A DNA stretch of 64,000 bases from Elysia crispata (Eukaryota > Mollusca > Gastropoda > Plakobranchidae), in NCBI GenBank assembly GCA_033675545.1, contig JAWDGP010003892.1, positions 1,268,501 to 1,332,500 of the forward strand, read 5' to 3'. Numbering within the stretch: position 1 is the first letter of the stretch; each line of letters starts with the position of its first letter. The translations under genes were made by a program, and so were the position numbers. Positions 13,590 through 26,200 of this stretch are shown in pieces. The notes under the pieces were generated by a model. That model made no database searches, was not told the origin of the DNA, and saw only the letters and a program-made list of their open reading frames with translations.

Positions 13590-13865
13590 ATGCAGGTAGT
13601 AAAATTAATTGTCACAGTTAAAAAAAAATCTACATTAAAGCAGTGCATTATAGGAACCTTTTTCAGCCATGTGATAGAAGAGAGAAACTGGAATGTTTTG
13701 TGGAATTATCGGAGGAAACTCAGCTGGGGAAATCAGCCAGAAAAAATGCTGGATGAATTAACAAAGTGGCTTTATGTAGGAAGAGTGACAGATGCACTAA
13801 AAGTAACAAGGGATCGAGATGCCTGGAAGGTCACGATTGCCTACGCTAAAGAGCAAGGCACCTGA
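13590..13865 (+). pseudogene. 3' end of a LINE ORF2 (endonuclease/RT class)
   Basis: An open frame whose last about 70 residues follow the C-terminal pattern of non-LTR retrotransposon ORF2 proteins: FFSHVIEERN, then GNQPEKMLDELTKWL, then DRDAWKVTIAYAKEQGT and a stop. In these LINEs the same order (GHV.R...; RG.QR.KWLD.L..W; A.DRD.WR) closes the reverse-transcriptase polyprotein. Sequence after the stop runs about 60 bp into an (AT)n tract (13934-13950), as expected of a LINE 3' UTR. The rest of the element is missing, so this is a 5'-truncated copy. A sister copy ends at 37703. Confidence 0.65.
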
Positions 13866-14018
13866 ATTAGAAGTGTCTGGGAGCATCTCCACCAAATTAA
13901 ATGAGCAGTTGCATTCCCCCCTGCTATAAGACCATATATATATATATATATCCCTACTTATATAAAAAAATTTAGTGCTCATTGTGTGCTGCCTCCTCGA
14001 ATTTTTGCCTATCTCCAC

Positions 14019-14423
14019 AGACTTATTCAGACACTTGAAAATTACAAAATAGTTTTTTTATGAAATACTATACATCAGATTAGGGACATGACCCCCATTT
14101 TTTAAAAAGCAATGTTTTGTTGTCATTAAATAAAAATTAGACCTTTGATATTATTTGTTCTTCAATGTACGCCTCCCGCAATGGCCATCAACTTCACTAA
14201 CAGCGGTAATTCTAAAAAGTTTGATCGTTGCCCATCACCAGAGACTTACACATTGATCGTTGCCCATCATCACAGACTTACACAGTCACTTAAAAATAAC
14301 AAAACATTTGGGACATGACCCCCACTTTTTAAAAAGCAATGTTTTGTGTCAATAGATCAAAATTAGACCTTTGACATTACTTTTTCTTCAATTTAGATCT
14401 AGATCTACCTCTCCCGCATAGCC
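14019..14423 (+). repeat. Nested direct repeats upstream of the Helitron relic
   Basis: Two diverged copies of one unit, 14019-14186 and 14271-14423; both carry CACAGACTTA, GGGACATGACCCCC and AAAATTAGACCTTTGA. Between them a 32-bp subunit beginning GATCGTTGCCCATCA is itself duplicated (14223-14254 and 14255-14286). The block ends about 70 bp before the Helitron-like ATG and may belong to that element. Confidence 0.7.
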
Positions 14424-14494
14424 TAGGCCAACAGCGATAAGACCACCTCAGTCTGAGTGATATAATTAACTGTGGAAGATAGATCGATATTACG

Positions 14495-15560
14495 ATGGCA
14501 GGTGAGAAAAAGAGACGTTGTTTAAGACGATCCAGATACGTAGAAACACTCAATCAAAATCAAATCCCCCCAATCACACCGCCACTTGATCAACCATCCA
14601 TATCTGTTGATACTGATTGAAATCTAGATCTAGATTTACGACAAACTGGATCTAGAAATATAGATCAACCAAGATCTGATCCAGATAATGAAAACAGACT
14701 TAGCTCTAGATCTCCACAAACGTAGACCCAGCTTTAGATCTGCTACACCACCACAAGATAGACCCATACGGATTAGATCTACATCACCGTTACTGCCTTC
14801 ACCTTATATCAGACAGGCAGCTTCTACACTTACACCGCCAACTGCCCCAAACCATGACAATATCAATATTGTTGCCCACAATATTGGGGGAATGACAATG
14901 ACATGCCATTATTGTGACGTAAAATTGTGGCTCACAGAAACATCCTCGCTATGCTGTGCCAATGGTCAAGTTAATTTACCCCCTTTACCAGAACCTTTAC
15001 ACCATCTGTTTGTGGGGGATACTGCAGAATCTAGATGTTTTTGAAATAACATTTACAAAATTTGAATCCATCTCAAGGACTCCTCAACGGCACACGCCTT
15101 CTGATTAAAACACTAGGAAGAAGAGTCATTCGAGCCCAAAATAATGACAAGTACACATTGTATTCATTCCACGCATTGCACTAACAACAAAAGACTGTCA
15201 TCTCCCATTCACACTCACTAGGAGACAGTTTCCAATAAAACCGTCCTATGCCATGACTAGAAACAAGTCACAGTTTCAAACTTTGACAAAAGTTGAAATT
15301 AATCTTCCACAGTCAGTTTTCACTTACGGTCAGTTGTATGTAGGCTAGCTATGTCAAGAGTTAAAAGCTATTATGGTTTACAATTTGCATTGGCACCGCC
15401 ATCAGAGAACTCTTTGACTATAACAAGCTACACCAATAATAATGTCTTCAAATCAGCATTAATTTTATATTGGTGAGTACAATAATTTTTTGTTAAATTT
15501 ATTAATACATAGGTATTGATTTAAAGTTTCAATCCTGCGAATTTGCGGGCTTTCAACTAT
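14495..15560 (+). mobile_element. Internally deleted, degenerate Helitron
   Basis: Three pieces in element order. (1) 14495-14623, a basic N-terminal start (MAGEKKRRCLRRSRY) ended by a stop. (2) 14688-15044, a frame ending with the cysteine motif of Helitron Rep/helicase proteins: MTCHYCDVKLW, CCANGQV, LPPLPEPLHHLF. (3) 15050-15460, frameshifted helicase C-terminus: NPSQGLLNGTRLLIKTLGRRV, LPFTLTRRQFPIKPSYAMT, NKSQ.QTL, VFTYGQLYV, SRVKSYYG, which match the Pif1-like motifs V-VI. The HUH nuclease and most helicase motifs between (2) and (3) are absent. At 15534-15549 a GC-rich hairpin (CCTGCGAATTTGCGGG) precedes CTAT and AT-rich sequence, as at a Helitron 3' end (normally CTRR then T). I could not locate the 5' terminus. 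Non-functional relic. Confidence 0.75.
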
Positions 15561-15579
15561 TATATATATATATATATTA

Positions 15580-18031
15580 GTTGCTGTATAATAAGGTTAA
15601 TCACCTAGAGATTGTGCAGGATCAGAGTCTGCCAATACATGGTCTATCAGATACACATGCAGTGAGCTAATTACTATCCATTAAATCTAAAACCCACTTT
15701 GAAATAGTACCTAAACCTTAAACTTGATCTTCATTATTAAAAAAAAAATAAAAATAATATATACATATATATATAGTAAATGTATGAAAGGTTCCTCCCT
15801 CTAAAAACAGAAATTCACAGTAAGATGTTGCATTTTGAATTTACCTTACAAAATTGAAATTTACTAAAATTGATATTTATATACAAAAGATCATTCTTCC
15901 ATGTTTATTAAAACATGTTGAAGGGCTTTCATAATTGATTCACGCTTTGACATCTATATTTTACACACCCATGCATCGTTGTCACACATGTTTAAGACAA
16001 TCACAAAGTCAGAAACAATATAGACTGAAAAAGATTTTGAAAGCGTAATCAAAACTTTTGTTCCTGAGACCACAGTGCAAATTTACAACAACAAAAAAAT
16101 GAAACTCCCGCTTCATAAATTTTTCAAAATACAGTATTTACTCATGCAAGTGAATATATAGAGGGCTAGAAGAGACAAGCTTACTTAATGATTGTTAAGT
16201 TGCATACATGATAAATTGCAGATTGCATATTAATTTAGGCAATTTTTTTTTGTACACTCAAGTACTATTGAGTCCGCATGGTTAAAAAATTCTGAGGAAA
16301 AACATCTCACCTCAAGTTTTTAAAAAAAGAAGAAATTTTTAAAAAGCCCAAATGTAAAGCTTTCTATACAAAATAAAAATTACTCTTCAGTTAGAATAGT
16401 GGCATAAGGTAGTTACTGCAGTTAACATTGCCTTAAAAATGAAGAACCTGACTGGGAATTGTAATGTCTCCAAAATAATCTGCAGAGTTGATAAAACTTA
16501 CAAAATTCAGGTATATGACAACAGACACCTGAATTATGTGCTATTAGCCAAAAATGTGGTAAAGTAAGGAAAATAGAGAAATAAAATCAGTCTCTCTTCT
16601 ATCGCCATGTTCTATTATCTGTTCATCATTTTATTGAGTTACTCTTCCCATTCTCTACAAACATTAAGGGAGGGGAGGGAGATAATGGGAAGGAGATGAA
16701 AAAATGTTGTCAAACACTCTCCCCATTGTTTTTTCATCCCTTCATTTCTTGAGCCAAGGCCTATACAGTTAACTAATGTTAAGCCCACTTTCTGATGTAA
16801 CACTAACAGTACCCTCATGGTCACTGATGATTTCACAGCGAAAATTTCCCATTTTTTTTTATAGGTAATCTCCGCAGACACAAAAAGAGACTGAGAATTC
16901 TGTAAAAAGAATAGAAGTTGGTGGTAACGCTTATCCAAAAGGCCCTTCCCCTACTTCTCTGACAAGACCCTACCTATTTAACTCATCTGATGAAATTGTT
17001 GGGCCACTTGCCTGCTGACTTTTACATAAATCCTCACTTCAACTAAGTATTGGAGAAGATGACTTTTAGTCACTATTTGAAAGTAAAAGAAAAAAAGAAA
17101 ATCAAACCTAAAGTTATTACAAGTAAGATCCCCAACTTCCAGTTGAAAAAAAAAAAAAAACCACTTGAAAGGCTTTATTAAGAAATAATTAAGACTTCAA
17201 ATTAAAAAAAAATTGATCTATTCTATTTTGAGTTTAGTGGACTCCTCTATAGTATATATTGAATCAGTGAAACTACATGTATATAATATATCATAGGTAT
17301 ACAAATTCTGCACTTACTCATAGTAAGTTAATATCACAATATAGCAAAGCATTTAGTCCCTCTAACTGACCCTGATTGGACAATACAGTTACATGAATTT
17401 AACAGTTGTGGCAAAATGTACATTAGTACCACATCGTAATTGAAATATGATATACAGATATAAAGGTTTGACTGAATTATCAACAAATTCAATTTACATG
17501 ATTTCCTATCGGGCTATGTACTTTTAAGACTGTGAAGGTGCTGCACAGCAAATAAACCTAATATATTAATGTTGATTGTACAATACCTATGCTTTGTCTA
17601 AATGAATCACTTTATAGTTTATGACAACATAAGTTTTAGCTATTTTAGGTACAATTATGTAAGCAGATTATTCTCTTAAATCAAAGGATGTTCTTGCACC
17701 AAAGTTCCAGAAAGCTCAGATGGGAAGTAATAAAAATGTTTAGGAACTTGAAAGAGGGAAATGTTTGTCATTTCTGTTATAGACTGCAGGTATGAAGGTA
17801 AGTGTTTTACCATCAAATTTTGTAGTATGTTAATTTAAGAATGAGATGGAATAAGCTTTTCCTTATTTCCTCCTCTGCAATCTACTTATTCCAATGAAAA
17901 GAATATAAATTACATATATTTATTACATATGTATGTATACATATATAAGTCAGACAGAGAAGATGAAATATAGAAGCAGAGATGCCAAGTGACACTGCTT
18001 AAATATAAAAACGACTAATGCATTTTTAAGG
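15580..18031. other. Gene-free AT-rich sequence
   Basis: Several AT runs and short ORFs; no family recognised on either strand. Confidence 0.45.
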
Positions 18032-18942
18032 CAAGTGGAAACCTCATAATTCGAATTGGTTGTGAATGCATGAAAACTAAGAATTAAGAAGATTCGATTA
18101 CATTTTTCCTACTTTCTCTCTGTTCTTTAAAATAGTGGAGAGGGTGTTGGCTGGAATCCAGTAATTGTCAGCGATTTCTTTTTTCATTCTTTTCCCGTGT
18201 TGTCTATCTCACTCAACAATTTCTTCTTGGTTTCGAGGTTGAGGGTAGTGTGCTTTCTTTTCAAGGGATTAACTAGAGAAGATGCCATTTTCGAAGAGAG
18301 TTAAAATAAGATCTAGATGCATGGAAATACGAGAAGATGGGTAAACAAAAGCAACAAGTACACAGGATAGGTGTGGCAGAAAAAAATTGACCAGTATGTC
18401 GATCTTGATACCGTGTATTTGCTTAGACCACCCGCAACATCTCATGACAAAAACTTGGCCCAGTCTGTGGCCCTGCACTTGAACGCCTCCCTCACCTTTT
18501 CCCCTCCTCTGTCCCTCCCCCTTTTCCCCTTCTTTCCGCACACACCCCATCATCACTCAATCAATGTGCGGCCAGTGAAATGATCTTAGATCTTCGACTC
18601 ATTGACTGAGTGTGCACTGTGACTGCCACAAGTACACCTCCCTTTTTCCCTGTATCATGTTACAATCAGTATCAATGTTTCTACTGACACTCTTTTCTTT
18701 GTACATCAGGTCCCTTGTTAGCACACTGATCAGCCTTTCTCAGGCAGTGATTAGTACTTTTGTAATGCCTTAAGGGGTGATAATTGGTATCGACTTCGAA
18801 TTAAGTAAATGGAACCTGAAAGGCTTAAAAAAATGACTCCAATTGTAATAAAACCAAAGACAGTAAAATAACCTATCCTCTTGCAAAATTCCGTTTATGA
18901 GAAATTCCAATAATCAGACTTCCATTTTTGAGGTTTCCACTG
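18032..18942 (-). mobile_element. pogo/Tigger-like deletion derivative
   Basis: Terminal inverted repeats: left from 18032 reads CAAGTGGAAACCTCA; right, read inward from 18942, reads CAGTGGAAACCTCA. The right end abuts TA (18943-18944), the target expected for pogo/Tc1-mariner elements; the left flank no longer shows a clean TA. Between them is a transposase N-terminal fragment. At about 910 bp the element lacks most of the transposase. TIR and HTH evidence agree, so the class call is fairly secure. Confidence 0.7.
18098..18288 (-). pseudogene. pogo/Tigger transposase N-terminal HTH fragment
   Basis: Minus-strand reading from ATG at 18288: KRKHTTLNLETKKKLLSEI then a stop after about 35 codons; a one-base shift restores KKEIADNYWIPANTLSTILK before a final TAA at 18098. 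This is the two-helix pattern of the psq/CENP-B N-terminal DNA-binding domain (KRK...L....K..I...IE.G.. / EIA..Y.I...TLS.ILK). The frameshift and the missing DDE domain make it inactive. It sits inside the TIR pair of the enclosing element. Confidence 0.7.
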
Positions 18943-18944
18943 TA

Positions 18945-21900
18945 TCTTAAGAGAGGAGTAAATAATAAATTACCAAAAAAAAAATTGCCCCTAAATGTGA
19001 AAATTGGGGAATCACATCGGCTTAAATTAACATGACAACAATAGGAAAAGCTAGTCAGTAATTTGCCCTTTTGAAAATTAAGTCAAAGATCAAAACTTTT
19101 GCAAGAGGCAGTAGCCTACTATAGTATCAAATGGTTGAGAATCTGTTGTTGTGACTGAGTTAGCTAAGGTAAAAAGCATTTTACTAACAAGCATTTTGCC
19201 AGCAACCAATTCTATTGTATCACATTATACCCCATGGAAGGTTTCAAAAGAAAAAAAAAACCCAAGGAAACAAAAAAAAATTATAAAGCCATCTGGACAT
19301 GAATCTTTGCCAATTTGAAAGAGACGGAACATCACTCAAGGGGTGATAAAAGTTTTACAATCTTAGGAGAATAAATGCCGTCAAAAACAAAAATCTAATA
19401 ATCTGTATAAAAAAATTGTCAGTGAATTAAATATCAGTTTTATCATAAAACCTCTCTTGAACTTAAACAAAGACAAAATAGAGAGGTGCAATTTTGCCAA
19501 AGTTTACATTTTAAAATTTCACATTTCTTATCAACATATATGTAAAAAGTTGTTACTGAAAGAGACACCACTTCAAAAAAACAAAACTAAATCCTTTTCA
19601 CTTTTTACAATTTTTACATTCCTTATCAACATATAAGAAAACAGATATTTAAAAAAAATTGTTATTGAAGCAGATACCTATTAACAAAAAATATAATTTT
19701 TAGTTTTCACCATCCAAAGTATGCATAAAATTTAAAATGATTGAGTATTTTGTCAATGGAACATGTCTCTTTTTTGGAGGGAGAAGTGGGTTGGGGTTAA
19801 AGGATGAGAAGAAAAAGCTTGCTGCTCAGGGTGTAAAACTATTACACCAGTAGTCTCATATCCAATGCAACTAATCAGATGTTGCACTCTCCTGGTTCAA
19901 ATTGAGACCACGGCATTTTTCTGAGACAGTGAGAGCCTCTTAAGTGAAATCATCTCATTTCTACAGAGAAATGTTTTTTTAAATACACTTTGAAAGGGAA
20001 AAAAAAACTATTTCCAAACACTTCTTGTTAAATAAATTTTACAAAATAATTAACTCTGTGACTGGTGCAAAACAAATTCTTAAATATTTACACTTGGCCA
20101 TGAAATTAAGCAGAGGAACTGCTTTGTTTGACTCAAATAAATTTCAAAGAAAATAGGTCTGAAAAAATAAACAAAAAATCGAAACTAAGTTTGAGAATAA
20201 GACACTATGTAAAAAATTTCTCACTGGCTGTATTTCAGCATCATAGTATTTGTGAAAAGATAAAGTAAGGTTGAAATCTTGTGTAGAAATGATTAGGAGT
20301 ATGTTTGGATCTGCTTCAATTAACAAAAATCCATGACAATGATAAATGCCACCACCAAAACTATATATATATGTCGCGAAGTTCTCTGAAAGACAAGTTT
20401 GCAAGCTAAGGCACTTGGCCTATGATATGACATGATGTATTATGACATGAACTGCATATGCTTTCGACACCTTTGCTATTCCAGATCTAGAGAAAACAAT
20501 CACTGAAGATTTAAATTTGAAAAACAAAAATCAGTGACTATATGTATCCAAAAAAGCACTAGCCATATTAAAAATAGAAAAAAAAAATAAATCTTTGAAT
20601 AATTTGAGCTGCTAAGATGAATATATTTGATCTAATTTTTTCCATAGCTATAACTTATGTTTCCTGGGAAATTTTAAAGCTTTCATTTACATTAGCATTG
20701 GTTTGTCTGAGATCAAAGTAAAAAGAAATATTTATGCCCTAAATTTTCAACACAATTTTCAATAAATTTTGTAACAAAGGTCATTTTTATCTGATGAATC
20801 AAAAACTTAATTAAAAAACAAACAAACCATACAACTTGTATAACTTTGCAAAATAAAACAATACTTGGGTATTAGAGCACAAAGCTGACAAGTTAATGCC
20901 AAACAATAACTTTGATACAATATCAGTGGTATATTTTACAATTCCTGCCTCTCAACTGATTGTATCCTGCCACAAATAAATTCAATCCTTGCATGAATAG
21001 CTCATCACTTATATACAGTTTTGGAAGAGAAAGAAGGCCATACATTTCTCAAATTATGTTTTTGTAGCTAGTCTACTTTCTATTTCTTTAAAATTCTGCT
21101 TTTTTACCTTTCTGGTTAACACTACAAAATCTGATTTCTAAATTTCTAAACTTATTGACCTGACAAGAAATAAATAGATCAATGATGACATTTTTTCATA
21201 ACATCCCATCTATGAGTCATGATGTTTTGTCATTATTTTACTCTACCACCAACTATACCAGTGGTTTGGCCTTAATTTTTTTTTTACTGATCCTTCAATA
21301 TTTAAGCACTTCTATCCTTGAGCCATATTTGAAAACTATGATAAATAAAAAAAACAAGTTTCCATTGCAAAACATTTCTTATGCACAAAAAATGTATTAG
21401 GGTAAGAAAAAAGAGAAAAAGTTATAGCAGTCCAGCTTGCTTACTTTTGAGGTTTATCTACTTCCACCATAAGAAAAAAATAATACTAATTTCTAAAAGA
21501 GTTTATCCAACCCAAGAAACTTAAGTTAATGCAAAAAACATAGTCACAGTAATTAAAAAAAAAGCAAAAAAACATAGACACAGTAATTGAAAAAAAACTC
21601 TTGGCCAATTTTTTAAAGGAATTACCTCTTCATTACATCAGTGCAGACAAGAAATTAAATAAATATGCCATTTTTTCAAATTTCAATTTCATTGAGACTT
21701 TTCGGACTATAGATATTTGCTGGACTTATTTTGTAGCCAGGCATTTCACCATAGACACAACAACTTTCCTGATATATTAGCCCATAGGTTTGTTCAAAGT
21801 TTAAGAAAAAGATTTTAAGTTCTTAACCAACACAAGTTCAACTGTCACATAATTTTAAGACATATATTTTTATGTTGGTGGACATCCTGACACTGAAAAA

Positions 21901-22189
21901 AAATATTTCTTTATTAACTCAATTACAATGGGGGGATGCTGCTAACATCTAGTGTGTCAATTAAAAATGGATGCTTTTTTTTAACCCTTAAATAACCACA
22001 TGTTTGAACTGTCCAGGTATAAACTAAAGGAATTATTAATTAATGAATGCTATCCTATTTTCCTGTGATTTTTTTTCTCTAAACTGTTGCAGCAATATTA
22101 GCATTTGAACTCTGTAACAGTTGTAACAGTTGTTAAACAACAATGGGTAGACCTGTCGAGAAGAATAAAAACTCTGTTATATTAGATCT
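18945..22189. other. Gene-free AT-rich sequence downstream of the Kelch gene
   Basis: No exon-like sequence found. A tRNA-like B-box (GGTTCAAATTG) near 19894 is not supported by a convincing A-box. Part of this stretch could be the 3' UTR of the minus-strand Kelch gene. Confidence 0.4.
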
Positions 22190-22262
22190 TTGGAATAGAA
22201 TGGCACAGCATTTAACACTAAGATTTTTTGACTGGGGGTCACAGGTTATAAATCCACCAAGA
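22190..22262 (+). mobile_element. Degenerate tRNA-derived SINE head
   Basis: A-box-like TGGCACAGCATTTAACAC and, about 35 bp on, B-box-like GGTTATAAATCC in the right order, with a decayed anticodon arm between. No full tRNA cloverleaf can be drawn. Confidence 0.4.
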
Positions 22263-23184
22263 CAGCTGGAAATGAGATGGAAATGACATCCTGCTGGAAA
22301 TAGAAAAAGCCCTGTTGCAAACAAAAGACAAAAAAATAAATCCACCTATAACTATTTGTGCTCTGGAAGCAATTATCTACAATGTGTCCAAATATCTCTA
22401 AAATAGGCACTTAGTTCAGCATCAGTGCCAAAACTTTGTAAAAAATTTTAACAGAGTCAAACACAATTGCAGGAATATAATGCTGTAAAATCAGCTCTGG
22501 TATGCCAAAGCATGTTGATGGAAAAGTGCACAATATTTTATGCAAAGAAGGCAAAGCATATTAATTTTTTTCTTAATTTTGCCAGGAAGTACTGATTTTT
22601 GTTTTATGACAACCAATTATTCTCTCCATCCAACATTTTTTATGTTACCTTTTAAAACGGTTAAAAAATTATCATTTTGTCAGCATAACATTACACTCTA
22701 ACGGCATTCATACATTAGTGTCAAACGAAACTATTTCAATTGTCAACAAAATGCTAAAGCATTCTTTATCGCTGTACTCTTTTCATGATAAAAAGGAAAA
22801 CTCTGAGAGAAACAGAAGCATTAAACAACTTTTTCACAGTAGTAATCTGACTAGATTAAAGATTATTTAAAAATAAAACAAACAAACAAAAAGACTTGAA
22901 TATGGAGACTCTGGAAGCTGACCCGTTTCAATGAACTGAGTTTCCTTCAATCAAATCAGTGCAAGTTAAGCAAACAGGTATAACATTTATATAAGAACTG
23001 TGACTATATGCAAAGATTAAAAAAAATTTTTTTACAGACCAATGCTTAGCATATATACTTGTTTGTTGTTTTTTTTTTTATACATTGTCAAAAGCAAGTG
23101 CTTTTAGACAGAGGTTTCATTCACATTTTAATAAAAAAAAATTTCACACACCTGAAAGCCATTTTAACTAATTGAGCTAGACTT

Positions 23185-23190
23185 TTTATT
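23185..23190 (-). promoter_or_regulatory. Candidate Kelch-gene poly(A) signal
   Basis: AATAAA on the minus strand about 75 nt after the Kelch stop codon. Confidence 0.3.
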
Positions 23191-23263
23191 AGCGTAAAAA
23201 AAATTCCTAAAAAACATGTCAATAACACATGATTTGAAAAATAAATGAGACATTGAGGTATTC

Positions 23264-26200
23264 CTACAAATTTCGCATGTGTCCGCTGCTACCACCAGTA
23301 TTTGAACCAGCTGCGACTGATACCCCTGGATTAGCTGTAGCTACAGCTCCTCCCCGTTGCTGACTTAACAGAACGCGCACACAACCATAGGAGTACATTC
23401 TCACTGGCATGGTACCAGCAGTATCCCAGGAATTTGTTTTAGGGTCATAAATTTCAATTGCATCTGAGTACAAGTTATCCTTAGCACCTCGGCGGCGACC
23501 ACCAAAAGCAAACAATTTCTGATCCAGAACTGCCAGGCTAACAAAGTCCCGTGGCAAGTTCATATCAGGGAGCAACTCCCATTCATCCTGTGCAGGGATG
23601 TAACGAAAAAAACCCTCGAGGCCTACTACATAAATAGCACTGTCCAGAACGCAGGCACTGAGACACATGTCCTGTACAGGTAATGATTTGTGTAAAATGC
23701 TACAGCAAAAGTTTCCTGTGTCAAAGCATTGAACTGTATTTGTTACAATTTCCTCACTATTTTTCCCACCCAGGAGGTAAATGAACTTTCCAAATGCTAC
23801 GAAGCCCATGTTCTCCACTGCAATAGCTAAGGTGCCAGCCTCTTCCCATTTATTGGACTTTCGATCCCACTTTTCAATGGAATCCAATACAGTGACCTCA
23901 TCAAATCCGCCTAGCACATAAATGGCATGATCTACAACAGCCATAGCATGTCTGCGCCTGGCCACCAACATGTGAGCACCTCGAAGCCAGGTATCAAAGG
24001 TCGGGTCATATTTCCAGAACTCTGAGCTCCTGAGCCCTCCAGACACAAATATTTCATCCCCAACAGCGCAGGCAGCAAACTCATTGCGTTTCTTAAAGGG
24101 GAGCTCTCGTAGCCTAGAAAACTCTTGCAAGTCTGACCTGTAGCATTCCACATCATTGCTGAGACCATCCAGAAGGCGTCCCCCTAATAAGATGGCACAT
24201 TCATAGAATGGGTATGTGTACCGTGGAGTGACCTGAAATGCAGAAAAATGATGAAACAGTTGCCTAATCAGAGAAACGGTATCTCCTAAATACAACAATT
24301 TAGTCAGAGAAGGTGGGGAAAGAGGAAGTAAATGTCATTCATAAAAGAAACAAGAAAAGAGAGGGGAAGAGAGAAAGAGCTTTAACCTACATGCAAAGAA
24401 GAAAAGAAACCTTTGACCAATGTGTAATATAGGAAATGGCAAATACAGGAGAATAAAAAAAAAAAGCATAGAAAAAAGCATAAAAACATCAAAGCTACAG
24501 CTGTCTGTTTATTATGCAATGGCTGGATTAAGCAAATGTGACTAAAACATTTCTGTAACACTCAAAAGTAATTTTATTTTACTATTAAAACCATAAAAAA
24601 TGCTAGATGGCTAAGTGTGTGTTTTTGCATCCACACATGCCTTAGAAAGGTAACCTGAGTTTAAATTTGTTTAAAGAGAAAGCCAAAGCAAATTTGAGAG
24701 CATTAAATTATAACTTGAAATTTCACCATCTCATTTTACTCCAATAACAGGCTTAGATAAGATATGCAACCAGGTAGATAAATCTTGGTTGTTCAGCAAG
24801 TATTATCTCCACTTTTGTTCAGTTAAAATATTTTTTCACTTGCATCAGTGCAGATATAAAATAACTTGAGCAACAGAATAGCAGAAATCTTGAGAGAAAT
24901 AGTTCGCCTCAAAATCTTTAATGACCCTTCGTCACAGTTTCATGTACAACTATAAGTTCATTTGCTTTTTTTTTTTCCTTCTTCCGGGTTTGATTGATAA
25001 GAAATTAGTGCATGAAATTATCTTGAAGTGGATGGGCCATAACATAGGTCAAATCACATCAAAGCACACCTGAGACTCAACAAACTAGTGGGATCATTTT
25101 TAAAAGTTTGTTGGAACCAAGGTCCTAAGGGCACCACAATGGAAGTAGCAGACAAAGTCAAAGTATTCCATAATTACTTACCTTGGTTTTTTTTCCACAA
25201 AGTGCACGGACCTGCAAATCAAAATTCATCCACTTTTTCCCTTCCCGCACACTGTCCAAACTCCTGTGGCATGGGCTCTTTCTTCCTGTATTTTGTCCTC
25301 TCCTGTTTCAACTGCCACCCCCTGCTCCCTTCCCATTATTTTCTCCATGCGACCATACTTTGATATACCCTACACTTATTACATGGCATAATAAAAGGTA
25401 TCTACCATGTGCTATACACTTATAAACTACAAGTATTTCTTCCCGACCTTTTGATTGAATTTCAATCAGAAAAGAATTTTATAATGGACTTGCTAACACT
25501 TTTGTTTTGTTGGACCCGAGGATTGGTCTGAGATTAGTTTCTTTGATGCGATGTATTTTAGGACAGTCAAAGAAGAGGGGAAAAAAAAGCAAGATTTTTC
25601 TCTGTTCATTGAATGCACTGTGTTTTTTTGTGTTTTTAAGTTGATTTTGTTGGATTTGAAGTGTACTATATAAGCTTTCCAGACCCCTTAGTTTTCCCGG
25701 AGGACATATTTTCAGAAAACTGCTTAAATCTCAAATGGTTTACCTGATAAGAAGGCAGCATATGTCTGCGAGAGGGCACTGTGTGATAGAGAACAGCCTC
25801 ATCAAGCAACTCCCTGCCCCTCTGATCGTCACTCAAGTGACCAGCTTTGATGACTGTGTCTACAAGATAGCACTGGCTGATGTGTGGAAACTTTATACAT
25901 GACAGGACTTTGTAACGAAATGACTTGCGGTGCTCAATGTCATAGTCGAGCCACTTCACTGCAGATTCGTACACCTATGAACAAGAGAGAGTGTTGTACA
26001 AGTATTTCACATGCTGAAGCAATGTTTTGCATGTTTATTGAAATTAAAAAATAGAGAGAAATTTGGAGAGCAGGGAGGGGAGAGGGAATGAAGAAGTCTT
26101 AATAAATTACTTCTTGCAAAGTACTTCAAAGACATGTATTTTTATTCATAAAAATCATATGATATCAAATAAAAGCAAATGATGTTAAAATATCCTTCTC

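Noticed and set aside
19800..19925. tRNA gene or SINE around the GGTTCAAATTG word
   Set aside because: No acceptor stem, no convincing A-box at the right distance, no anticodon stem.
23932..24168. 78-codon minus-strand ORF inside the Kelch exon
   Set aside because: Out-of-frame shadow of the Kelch repeat coding sequence.
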